From: Rhynchopus euleeides
Taxonomy: Eukaryota; Euglenozoa; Diplonemea; Diplonemida; Diplonemidae
Direction: 5' to 3'
NCBI GenBank assembly: GCA_963210315.1
Contig: OY723280.1
Coordinates: forward strand, 2,108,001-2,172,000
DNA: 64,000 bases
Part shown: positions 43,507 through 54,300 of the stretch, one piece after another
Position numbering within the stretch: the stretch's first letter is position 1
Layout of the letters: every line of letters begins with the position of its first letter
Made by a program: the position numbers and the translations under genes
The notes under the pieces: model-generated
The model's input: only the letters and a program-made list of their open reading frames with translations
Database searches by the model: none
What the model was told of the DNA's origin: nothing

Positions 43507-43664
43507 TAAGTCGAATAAATTAGACATAAGCAGAAGAGCAACATCATCATGTTCGTGAGAATGTCACCCCCCAAGCGGAGGCCGAGGGTGACATTCTCTC
43601 GGGGTACCCTAGGTAAGTCTAATAAACTAGACATAACCAGAAGACCAACATCATCATGTTCGTG
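43507..43664. repeat. Tandem 51-bp duplication around a MITE fragment
   Basis: A 51-base sequence beginning TAAGTCGAATAAATTAGAC and ending CATCATCATGTTCGTG (43507-43557) recurs at 43614-43664 with a few changes. Between the copies lies a fragment of the GGTACCCCGAGAGAATG MITE family found inside the hAT element near 20610. Confidence 0.75.
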
Positions 43665-46166
43665 CTAGCACTTTGTGCGCCAAAAAACAGGTTACGCTCT
43701 TCATTTGGCTGCGTTCAACGAAAAAAAGACACTTCTTTCTGGAGTTTAGCTAGCACGATTCAGTTGGTCAAATCATTTGTCTGGTTTCTTCTGCCCCCCA
43801 CCCCCGTGCAAGGTCATGTGCCCCATCCCATCGCTTGTTGTCTTGATTGCAGGGCTCCGCACTTTTTTGCTGTGCATGCTTGCGCTTCTCGCCTCCACAC
43901 ACCACCCTGGGGGGAGGGACAGAGGGCGGAGGGGGCTACACACTTACACAACCGATTCGGTCAAACAATGCCACGTCATCCCCATTGGGGTCCTGGACCG
44001 CGGCCTCTCTCCCAGCGAATTGGTGTCGTCATCAGGCAGGCTAAGTAGTTGTCTACACAGGACATTGGTTTTAAGGGGGGTCTGAGTTCTGCGGAACTGG
44101 CTTCAAGGGACGCCCCCTCGTAATGACTGGGTGGATGGAGCCAAGTAATACCAGGTGGTCGGACACCGGAACTCTCGGCATTTATTAGTCGCGGGAACTG
44201 TGTCCGTGTGGTCGGGTGTGACCCCTTCCGATTCCACTGATTCCACTCTTGAACATGTAGTGTTGAAAGATACTTGGTGTTCTGATGTTTTACAGGGTAC
44301 TTGACAAAGGAAAGAGGGTGGTCAGTCTTGTGATCCACCCTGAATCCTTCCTGTGAGCAGCAGATCCACAACACCTCGACTTCTTTCAGCGGCTGTATTG
44401 ATATTGCCTGACACAGCAAACATGATTCAATTGGAGGAACAAGCCTCGTACACCAGCGGCCCAAAAGGTGGATTTCATGTATGGTTTTAGGATTTCCCTT
44501 ACTACTGATGGTGTAGAGACTACAAAGCCTGACCTGATGACGCCGCCATGAACCTGGGAGACACGCCGCGTGAGAAGGGACCTCGGTGCGGGGTGGTGTG
44601 AAGATCCTGCCTGAGTGCCCTCGTCGGGACCCGCGGTAAACCGTGGCGTTCCCCCCGAGGCAAGTCCAGGACGAAGGTTGCAGATAACCGCTGCACCTCT
44701 TCGTCCGAAAGGAGCTCACAGGATAGGGGAACTGCCCACACCCCACTCACGACAGTGTATCCGAAAGGTGCACTGCGCGTGTGGTGGCGGTGTCGGGTCC
44801 AGACCCACCTCGTTCCCCCATGCCCGTCAGTTGTTGCCCCTGCAGGGGTGGCTGCTGTCTGGCATGGGGGGCGCCCTCCCTGCCTTGCAAGGAAAAATGT
44901 AGAACGGCATGCTGCCCGTTTCTTCATTTTTTTTTTTTTTTTGGGGGACATCCGGACCGAGAATCTTTGCAGCTGTTGTTTGTCTGGGCTAGTTGGTACA
45001 GAATACAAGGTACAAGAGACAAGCAAGACAAGAAACGAAAAGAAGAAAGTGAAAGAAACACACATGAAAAGATCACACACATCAAACGACACGCCAAAAA
45101 TGGCACAGCCTCTGGACATCCACTTAGCCAGCGAGGACCACACTGGTGACAGATTGCTCGTACATAACTCCAAAAACGGGGGGCTTGGTTGCTTCAATAG
45201 CATATGGTTGATAGCCGCCAACCGCTTTTGTGTTATGTGCAAGGAACCTGAAGTGGAAGTTGCACATTACACATTGCAATGAATGCTGAAACACAGAGTG
45301 TCACAGGAAACGATCGAGTAAAGAAAAACTCAAAGAAAAAGCCCAAAAGGGAAACACAAGCTAGCTGGGACAACGCTAGGGTTCAGAAAACTGCTCTTTG
45401 TAGTGATGGAGGGGCTTGTTGGTTTGTTTGTAGCCGCAACGCATCGACACAAAGAGAGGTCTCTGTTGTGCACCGAAAAAGTAGAGAAAGGGCCAATGGT
45501 GAAAGCAAAAGGCAGTGCTGTCTATGACTCCACCGCCTGCAACACTAGTCAACCCCTTGTGCGAAGGGGGAGGGGCCAGGCACAGGTCAGCAGCGACCAC
45601 CCAGAGGGGCTACCCGTTGAGGGCTTAGAGCCGCAACGTGGGGGCAGGATCAGCTCCAGCAGGATCTTCTCAGGCATCGCGCAGCTCCAGCACGCCCGAT
45701 CGCGGCACTAGGGAAAGCATTGGCGAGGCTTTCACGCCCCAAAAGGGGGGCAACCCTGCATCCTGATCTTCCTACAGGCTGGCCTGCAGACGTCCATGTG
45801 CTCAAGCCACTCATGCAATTAGAGCAACTCAGAGGGAACAGCCCAGGGCCTTATGCTCGCGCACACTGCCCTGACCCATGCACAGGTCCGATTTCTCCCG
45901 AGACTCACTCAAGAGGCCCCCCAAGGTCAATTCCAAGGATCTTAATACCAGAGCTTGCTTTGGTTTCCCCTCCAAGGAGGGTAATCACAGGGGGCGCCAC
46001 GTGAAGGCAGCAAGTTGGATTTTATCCCCCCATTTTTTTACCTTGCCTGGCAGGGGGGGGCCCACCCTCACGGGGGGAAAAAGAGGAACGGCATGCTGCC
46101 CGTTCACTCTTTTTTCCTCCCGTCGTGGGTGGGCCCACTTCCGGCCATAAAATTGGCCGGAACTTT
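43665..46166. other. Unassigned sequence with doubtful minus-strand frames
   Basis: Two overlapping minus-strand frames (45242-44520 and 44746-43976) have partly protein-like composition but no domain; they may be exons or chance. GAACGGCATGCTGCCCGTT occurs at about 44902 and 46085, each next to GGGGGG/CCCCCC-flanked sequence, so a small unnamed repeat is present twice. The last 40 bases before 46167 contain the inverted pair CCGGCCA/TGGCCGG. Confidence 0.35.
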
Positions 46167-46417
46167 TTTTGCACATAACACACCTGTGTGGTACGGGAAA
46201 TGCTACGAGGAACGCGATGGACTCGGGACTGCTGCTGGCCTCTCTTGCTATGGTTTACTTATGTTTCGTGCTCCACCTGCTCCACCTCATTCTGCACTTC
46301 AGATGATCCACTTCACGTGGGTTACGGGGTTTGGGACAACGATGATATGTTGTGTCCGACGACAAGGTAAGGTAAGCTCATCGAGGTACACCAAACCGGA
46401 GTTGTCAAATCAAAAAA
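46167..46417 (+). repeat. YR2 terminal repeat A1
   Basis: This 251-base repeat opens TTTTGCACATAACACACC and contains ACAAGGTAAGGTAAGC, resembling a splice donor, near its end. It is repeated as A2 at 50616-50866. Confidence 0.85.
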
Positions 46418-46420
46418 GAC

Positions 46421-47228
46421 ACACCGCCCGAGAGGCAATTGGTGTGACACAACAGCGATGACACAACCACTCTGCCCGAGGGGGCGCGTTTTTAGCGACC
46501 GAGACCTCCTCTCCTGACTGAGGGACACACGATCTGACCGTCCGAGAGACGCAGCATTCTACCCTGCCCGAGGGGCACCCACTCTCCTGACCGAGAGACA
46601 CGCAGTCTTGCCCGAGGGGCACCTGGTTTCCTGACCGAGACAATATTCTGCCCGAGGGGCACTCACTCTCCCGACCGAGAGACACGCAGTCTTGCCCGAG
46701 GGGCACCTGTTCTCCTGACCGAGACAATATTCTGCCCGAGGGGCACCCACTCTCCCGACCGAGAGACGCAGCATCTCGCCCGAGGGGCACCTGTTCTCCT
46801 GACCGAGACAAAAAATTTGCCCGAGGGGCACCCACTCTCCCGACCGAGAGACACGCAGTCTTGCCCGAGGGGCACCTGTTCTCCTGACCGAGACAATATT
46901 CTGCCCGAGGGGCATCCACTCTCCCGACCGAGAGACGCAGCATCTCGCCCGAGGGGCACCTGTTCTCCTGACCGAGACAATATTCTGCCCGAGGGGCACT
47001 CACTCTCCCGACCGAGAGACACGCAGTCTTGCCCGAGGGGCACCCGTTATCCTGACCGAGACAAAACTATGCCCGAGGGGCACCCACTCTCCCGACCGAG
47101 AGACGCAGCATCTCGCCCGAGGGGCACCTGTTCTCCTGACCGAGACAATAATTTTTCCCGAGGGGCACCCGCTCTCCCGACCGAGAGATACACAATCTTG
47201 CCCGAGGGGCACCAAATCCCGACCGAGA
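46421..47228 (+). repeat. YR2 tandem array 1 (about 40-bp units, two alternating types)
   Basis: Units share TGCCCGAGGGGCACC and GACCGAGA. One type reads on with TGTTCTCCTGACCGAGAC, the other with CACTCTCCCGACCGAGAGAC. The alternation resembles the array of YR1, although the sequences are unrelated. Frames crossing it are artefacts. Confidence 0.9.
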
Positions 47229-47684
47229 AGACGACCCTCACACCATGCTCGTGTCAGGTCTCAAGAGGGCCGAAGCCGCGGTTGAGGACAACAACACCCC
47301 CACGCACTGGTTCTAATAAATGACGGCGAGGTGCACGGGGGGATCAGCACGAAGGAGGGGCGCAAAAAGATGGGGATGATGACGCCGTGGTGTTCAAGGT
47401 GGTCCTCCGCCGCTTATGAACGTGACAGCGGGACAGCGCTGCGCCCGTGGCCGCAGCGGATTGAGGACATTCCCATCAGCCATCGAGACTATCACCGCGC
47501 CTCGCCGAAAACCTGCTTCACGCTTGATCGCGCTCAAGGTTTCCAAACGCATACTTCAGCTGGAGGTTCCGTCACAGAGGCGCTGACAAAGGCGGGACCA
47601 AGAGCAACAGTCGGGTGCTGATAAATGGGTCGATACTGATGCAGCAAAGTGACGTCAGTGATATCCAACTCCTACTTTCCTGAC

Positions 47685-48600
47685 CGAGACACGATCTTGC
47701 CGAGGAGCATCGGACCGAGACACCCACTTCTGCCTGAGGGGCACCTAGCCGAGACGCATTTTTCCTGCCCGAGGGGCATCTCGCCGAGACATTACCTGCC
47801 TGAGGGGCACCTGGCCACGACATACCTACAGCTTACGCTTGCGGGGCACCCTGCCTGAGGAGCACCTGGCCAAGACATACATTTCCGCCTACGAGGCACC
47901 CTGCCCGAGGGGCACCTGGTCAAGACACACACTTCCGCCTACGGGGCACCCTGCCCGAGGGGCACCTGGCCAAGACAGACACCTCTGCCTACGAGGCACC
48001 CTGCCCGAGGGGCACCTGGCCAAGACATACACTTCCGCCTACGAGGCACCCTGCCCGAGGGGCACCTGGCCAAGACATACACTTCCGCCTACGAGGCACC
48101 CTGCCCGAGGGGCACCTGGCCAAGACAGACACTTCCGCCTACGAGGCACCCTGCCCGAGGGGCACCTGGCCAAGACATACACTTCCGCCTACGAGGCACC
48201 CTGCCCGAGGGGCACCTGGTCAAGACATACATTTCCGCCTACGGGGCACCCTGCCTGAGGGGCATCTGGCCGCGACATACACTTCCGCCTACGGGGCACC
48301 CTGCCTGAGGGGCACCTGGCCAAGACGCACATTCATGCCCGAGGGACACCGGGCCGAGACATTACATTCCCTGCCTGAGGGACACCTGGCCGAGACACAT
48401 TCCTGCCGAGGGGCACTCACTCCCGACCGCGAGACGCAGGATTTTGCCTGAGGGGCACCTCCTCTCCTGACCGAGACACAACCCCGCCCAGCACAGTGCC
48501 GAGGGGCATTTACGCTTTCGACTGGAATACCGAGCCTGACCCGGGGAGACACAATCGTGCCACAATCGTGAGGGGCATACTCTCTTGATTGAGAAATACA
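47685..48600 (+). repeat. YR2 tandem array 2 (about 60-bp units)
   Basis: Units share CTGCCCGAGGGGCACCTGG, CCAAGACATACACTTCCGCC and TACGAGGCAC. The GAGGGGCACC core is common to array 1, so both arrays probably grew from one sequence. The edges are degenerate. Confidence 0.85.
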
Positions 48601-50559
48601 CCTTTTTTGCCCGAGCGACGGCACCTGAAGGCGGAAGGGTGGCCTGTCACACACAGCCTGCCAGATCCAGCTCGAGCACGGTGACGCGACGTGAGCTTTC
48701 CGAGGGCGACAGTTTTCGTGTACCAATGCAACGCCCCCGGACACGCCCCCGAGAAGCCGGCACGTCTGTCGTGCCCAGCTTATCTGCGCGAATGCCGACT
48801 ACGCGCACCCCGGCGTCAAGCGGATGCCCGCACACGCCCCAAGCGGGGCATACTCCGTCGAAGCATAGTCTCCCTGCCGGGGGACACACATTCAAGCCTG
48901 CATTATTCACAGGGGTCAGGGGGAGTTCCGGGCGTCTGTGGCCCGGTGTTGAGACGTACGACCTCACAGTTCCATGCAGGGAAGGGGAGCTGCTGACTGG
49001 ACACCTGCGAGGTGCCGTGGGACATACACAGAGATCAGGTATCCAACACAGCCGAGACGCTCTCCCAAGCTGCACTGCTCGGGGAGCAAAAGAAGCAGCG
49101 ACTGAGAGACGCGTCCGCATCGCCTGTGTCAGCGGTGCCGCCGCTGAGGGGGTCCACCGAAACCGCAGCCATGGCAGCGGGCCGAGATCATTCCACAAGG
49201 TTGGGGGGCAGTCGGCCAGTCTTCCCGAGTACCCAGCAGCCTACTCGACAAGCCCGAACAGCGACTGCAGCGTGCGACAAGCTCCGGTCCGCGGGGACTC
49301 ACCTCTCTCATTAAGAAGGCGACTCCGAGAATCCTTCTGGCATGCCCACACCTCCAGGGCCTCGAATTTCCTCACGCACCGGGAAATACGCCCTCCACAC
49401 TGAGTCCGGGCGTTACCACTGAATCGACGCCACGTGGGGCCACAGGGCCTCCGTTTGATGCGCTGTCTACGAGGCGGGCGATGGGGCAGGTACAGTGGGG
49501 ATCAGCCCAGTGGGAAGGGGGCCGCAGGAACGTGTTGTCCACCGCTCGAGCGGAGTTCAGGAGACGACAGTGCGCGCGATCGCCCTCTTTCACCCAGAAG
49601 GGCCGGCACCTCTCACACCTACCCCTGGGCACTCCATGCAGCGTCTCCAGTGCGCCATGAAGAGGCGCGTTGGGCTTCACCCCGCAACTCGCTCGCAGCC
49701 AGCGAAGACCGGAGAGGACACAGAGAGCCACAGAGCGATCGAGATCACGCCGGAAAGCACCGGGTGTTGGCCGGGCTCCCGAAGGGCGAGAGTTTAAGAC
49801 GGCCGGACAGTAGACTGCTGCGGAGGAGCTGGGAGGCGAGTTTCAGACTGTGATTTCTCGATCCGCCGAGCCCTGTCCCCAGGCGAGAGCTGCCGGGTCA
49901 TGGTGGCTGAATATGCACGAGCGTCGCGGTGGTGGTGCTGGGAGCGCACCAGAGGACTGTCACGCTGAGGGGCTGGGCATGGCCACTGACTACCTGGATA
50001 CGGCCGTCTCAGTGCATCGCCCGGGGTGCAAAACGACATCGAGGATGTCAGGAAGAAGGGTCATGTGGGCACACACCAATATGTCGGAGACGTGAAGAAG
50101 CCTCGAGGGGAAGGGTTCCCCAGGGGATGGAGGATCCCGAAGAGGTACAGGGTGAGGATTCAAATACCCGGAGTGGGAAACGCACCAGACGTCGGGGGTC
50201 AGCCAAGAGCGGGTGGTTGCAGCACAGGCGGGGCTGTGTGCAACCTTTGCCCCCTTAGTTTCGCCGGGTTGAGACGCATCAACTCTCTCGCCGGGTGCGG
50301 CAACTGGAGAGACAGGCATGTTGTCGATAGGGCACACCAAGAATCACGAGGCTGACCACACGACGGCGGCACACGGCCGAGGCAGGCGGATCCCCTCAGC
50401 GAGTGAGGTTCGATCGTTTTCCGTACAAGGTGCTCGTGACAACGTAGAAAGCGGTACATTACCATCGGAGGGATGCATACGATGGGCGACGGAGCCTGAT
50501 CACTTCAATAGTAGACCGTTCGCGCGGCGTCCCTAAGTCCTTGGGTCCTAAGGGTCCTG
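48601..50559. other. YR2 interior without recognised gene
   Basis: GC-rich sequence with overlapping frames on both strands up to about 270 residues. None shows a recombinase, RT, RNase H or gag-like motif that I can recognise. Confidence 0.5.
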
Positions 50560-50619
50560 GGTGGAAGCGTCCAATGCAACACTCACAGCATAGAGGCCAA
50601 GTGTTTCTCGTAGTATTTT
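50560..50619 (+). repeat. YR2 split repeat B1
   Basis: A 60-base repeat beginning GGTGGAAGCGTCCAATGC, repeated as B2. The CCTAAGTCCTTGGGTCC sequence upstream parallels the one before YR1 B1. Confidence 0.85.
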
Positions 50620-50866
50620 GCACATAACACACCTGTGTGGTACGGGAAATGCTACGAGGAACGCGATGGACTCGGGACTGCTGCTGGCCTCTCTTGCTAT
50701 GGTTTACTTATGTTTCGTGCTCCACCTGCTCCACCTCATTCTGCACTTCAGATGATCCACTTCACGTGGGTTACGGGGTTTGGGACAACGATGATATGTT
50801 GTGTCCGACGACAAGGTAAGGTAAGCTCATCGAGGTACACCAAACCGGAGTTGTCAAATCAAAAAA
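50616..50866 (+). repeat. YR2 terminal repeat A2
   Basis: Second copy of A1, continuous with B1. Confidence 0.85.
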
Positions 50867-50917
50867 AAATATGGGGGGGGGGTTTTTCAAAGTGCAAGAG
50901 GTGGAGCCCGTTCAACA

Positions 50918-50977
50918 GGTGGAAGCGTCCAATGCAACACTCACAGCATAGAGGCCAAGTGTTTCTCGTAGTATTTT
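50918..50977 (+). repeat. YR2 split repeat B2 and right end
   Basis: Second copy of B1. Shared sequence stops after GTAGTATTTT; the next bases, CAGCAAAAAATCC, begin an AT-rich inverted repeat outside the element. Confidence 0.8.
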
Positions 50978-51373
50978 CAGCAAAAAATCCATTTTTTGCT
51001 GAAAATAGAAAAAATATTTTAAAATATTTTTTGGCAAAAATATTTTTGAAAATATTTTTTGAAAGTTGCAAACATAAAAAAATATTCTGGAATATTCTGG
51101 CCCAAAACATATGTTTGGGGCACTATGCCTAGGGGGGGTCATAAGCCCGTACAAAACCACATTTTTCAACATACCATCAGAACCGCCCTAATACCTGATC
51201 TGACCCGAAAATCCGACCCATACCCCCCCGGAAACCGTCTGGAGCCCACTTGTGACACCTGATATGCACTTTTGTGATGATTTTTTGGGGTCCTAAAAAA
51301 TGCCTTTGCCAGGGACGGGACCCTCCCTGACGATGCGCGAGACCAGGCGGCCCTGCCCGTCAGGCTAGGGGGT

Positions 51374-54300
51374 ATGGGCATTCGGAGGTCGGAGGTCCAC
51401 ATCACCGCTGCGGCTTTGGCGGCGGCTAGCTCCTTCTTCCCCCTATGTGTGCAGCTGGACAGCGGATATCGTTGGGATGCGGATGCGTGGCGCGTGGCAG
51501 CGACCGCCCACAACGAGCTGGTGGCGGAGGCGGACTGGGTGGACCCTCACAAGCGCCCGGGCGAGCCCCTCCGCCAGCGCGACCTATCCCTGGCGATCAT
51601 CAGCCGGCAGCACGAGACCCTACTGGCGGAGGCTGACGTGCTGAGTAAAGGGCGTCAGTTGTCCGCGTCCCTCCCAGGCGCAGGGGCGTGGGTGACGGTG
51701 ACGCCAGAACAACAGTTTGCGATGGGGAGGGAGGAGTACCAAGTGGCGGCTCGCCTGCGCCTGGGCCTCGTCGTCTTCGCCCCTGGGTCGCGGTGCCACG
51801 AGTGCGGGGACGCCATGGACGTCTTGGGCGCCCATGTGTTCAGCTGCCAGGCATCGGCGGACCGCATCAAGCGCCACGACGCGGTGAAGCTCGGGGTGCT
51901 GGGGCTGGCGCGGGACGCGGGACTCGGCCCCCAGCTGGAGCCCAACCACCTCCTCTTGGGCGGGGGCAAGCCGGCTGACGTGTTCCTCCCGTGCGGCATA
52001 GGTGAGTCGCGGGGCCGGGCGATCGACGTGACCGTGTGGTCGACGTGCGCGGAGTCTGCGAGGCAGGGTGCGGCGAGAGCGCGGGGGTACACCGCGTCGC
52101 GGGCTGAAGCATCCAAGCATCGCAAGCACGGGGCGCGGTGTCAGGAGGTTGAGATCGCCTTCTCCGCGTTCGCCCTGGAGCAGTCGGGCGGGATGGGTCC
52201 GGAGGCCGTGCGGCTCTTCAGGCACTTGGTCAGCTTCGCGGTGGACCACAAGCTGGGGGACAGGGCCGAGCTCACTCGTTCCTGGGCGGCGCGGATAGTG
52301 GTGCCGTTGATGCGGGCGGTGGGGCGGTCGTCGCTCCGCAGGGGGGCGCTGTGCACGGACCTGCGCTCTGGTCAGACTCGGGAGCGGGTCTTGCCGGATC
52401 CGCTGGTGGGCGTGGAGCCGGACTACTTCTTCGCGCCTGACACGGACCTGGCCCCCGCGCCACACTTCGACGGGCACATGGACGCGGAGGATTTCATGTG
52501 TGACCCGGATGACGCGGCGGGCCCCGAGGAGCCGACCCCTGAACCCGAACCTGCCCCTCCCCGCCGCCCACGCCCGCCGCCTCCCCCCGCGGAGGGGGAC
52601 CTCCCGCAGCCGGCGGGTGGGGTGGCGGCTGACCCCCTGGCCCAATTGCTGGAGTGGCGCGGCCAGACGGACGGGAGGCTGAGCTTGTCGTCCCTGCAGC
52701 AGCAGGCGCGGCTGGGCCTGGTCGAGCCGGACGGGTGGTCGTTCCGGGTGGGGGACTGTGCTTTTGATGCGTTGGCCACGCTGGGTGCCCGATCGGTGAA
52801 GCAATCCAGCGGGTGGCTGCGCCAAGAGGCAGTCCGCAGGGCGATGCGCGACCCGGACCTCCGGATGCGGGTGGAGGAGGGTCCGAACCAGTGGGCCGAG
52901 CAGATGATGCGCGCAGGGAGCGACGACGTGCGCACCTGGGCGGACTTCATCGCCCTGGCGGCGGCTGCGCGCGTGACCAGATGCGTCGTCCTCGTGCTCA
53001 TCGACAACCACCAGCCGATGCTTCTGTCCCCAGTAGGTGCGGGTGCAGTGGTGGACGCCCACTGTCTGCGGAGGACGGGGGGGCAACATGGGCACTACGT
53101 GCCCCTAGTTATGCCGGAGCCCATGCGTCAGCACCTGGCGGGTCTTCCCCCGAAGCCGATGGCAGCGGATGTCACGGGGTGCGATGGTGATGGTCCCATG
53201 CAGATGGTGCGTCAGGGGGGCTCGGCGGGCCAGGTGGAGGAGTGCGAGAAGTGCCGCCGCCCGTTCGACCGCTCCGCGAGGCATCACGCGTGTGGCAGAT
53301 GCTGGCGCAAAGTGTGCGCGTCATGCGCAGTGCGGGGTGAGCGGTGCCCAGGCTACATTGACCGGGTGGCGGTGGATGTCGACGCTCCAGACCCTGCGGA
53401 GCAACCCGCGGTCACCCCGGATCTGCGGGAGGTCCTGGAGTCCGCCCGGGCGCGCCCCCGCCGGCGGAAGCCCATCCCGAGCCGCATGCACGACACGCCG
53501 ATGGGGCCCAGGCAGCCGAGTGCCCCGCACGACTCGTCGGGGGCTGCGCACCATCCAACGCGGGTGAAGGAGGAAGTGGCGGAGGAGCCGGTCGCTCCCG
53601 GCCAGGACGTGGAGATGCACCAGGGCGGAGGCTCCCAAACCTCAAACACAGCCCCCTCTGGTGCGCCCTCCGCGACCCACGGCCACAGCGTGCCCCCGGC
53701 GGAGAGTGCCTCCCGGGCTGCCCCAGCCCCCATGCAGGGGCAGGCCCAACATGCAGAGTGCCCGCCGTCGGGGTCGGGGGCCACAGAGAACCACCAGGGC
53801 GGAGGCTCCCAAACCTCAAACACAGCCCCCTCTGGCGTGCCCTCTGCGGCTCCGGTCACGGCGGCAGGCGCCCAGCCGTCTGGCCCCGCTCAGGCCGCGC
53901 GGCGCCGCCAGGGCGGAGGCTCCCACACCTTCAACACAGCCCCCTCTGGCACCTCTGGCGGAACAGCCCCCGGTGGGGCTGGCGGGATCCAGGGGGTTGC
54001 TGCGACGATGATGCGCAACGCCGCGCAGGCCCGCCGGGACGGGCAGCGCCGCAGCCGGACGGCCGCGTCCTCGAGACGCCTGGAGGAGCTGCGTCAGGGT
54101 GACGCGGCGGGCCCCATGGAGTTCGACGACGACCCGGCGAACGTGTGGGAGCCCGAGGACGACCTCCAGGCCATCGACGCCTACGGGGACGACGAGACGC
54201 CCGCGGCGAACATCCCCGCTCTGCAGGAGCTTGCGGCGTCCCGTGTCTGGGCCGAGGGGGTGGTAGCGCGGGCCCGCGGCATGGCCCCCTGCGTCTCGAT

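Larger units (their letters stand above)
46167..50977 (+). mobile_element. YR2: second Ngaro/VIPER-like retroelement, no recognisable proteins
   Basis: Split direct repeats occur in the order A1 (46167-46417), interior, B1 (50560-50619), A2 (50616-50866), B2 (50918-50977). They are related to those of YR1: A begins with a CACACC/GTGTGG hairpin, B begins GGTGGAAGCG and continues CAATGCAA. The interior holds two tandem arrays and about 2 kb (48600-50559) in which I recognise no recombinase, RT or gag-like protein. A1 and A2 are near identical by eye, so the copy is young. It is probably non-autonomous and mobilised by a relative; its coding part, if ever present, is lost or beyond recognition. 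Confidence 0.8.
33957..51129. mobile_element. Possible outer element C holding the 34-51 kb nest
   Basis: GGCATGGGCCCCCAAACATA at 33957 faces the near-inverse TATGTTTGGGGCACTATGCC ending at 51129, and both ends are flanked by TA. AT-rich remnants such as AAATATTTTGAAAATATT lie between the nested insertions at 35233-35281, 37511-37614, 41116-41160 and 50978-51090. The two ends could belong to one 17-kb nested element or to two separate copies of one family. Only about 25 terminal bases match. Confidence 0.3.

Noticed and set aside
43976-44746. 256-residue minus-strand frame
   Set aside because: Only weakly protein-like, overlaps another minus frame, and shows no domain. It is mentioned in the region description but not called as a gene.
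46421-47228. Regular repeats that could suggest a CRISPR array
   Set aside because: Units are contiguous with only small variable parts, two types alternate, no unique spacers of constant length are present, and the setting is a eukaryotic retroelement.
48585-49403. 272-residue plus-strand frame in YR2
   Set aside because: Overlaps equally long frames on the other strand. I could find no convincing recombinase, RT or gag-like motif, so I do not call it a gene.
51620-53095. 491-residue minus-strand frame
   Set aside because: It lies exactly opposite the LINE ORF with its recognisable RLE, OTU and zinc-finger motifs. It is a GC-rich shadow frame without a domain.
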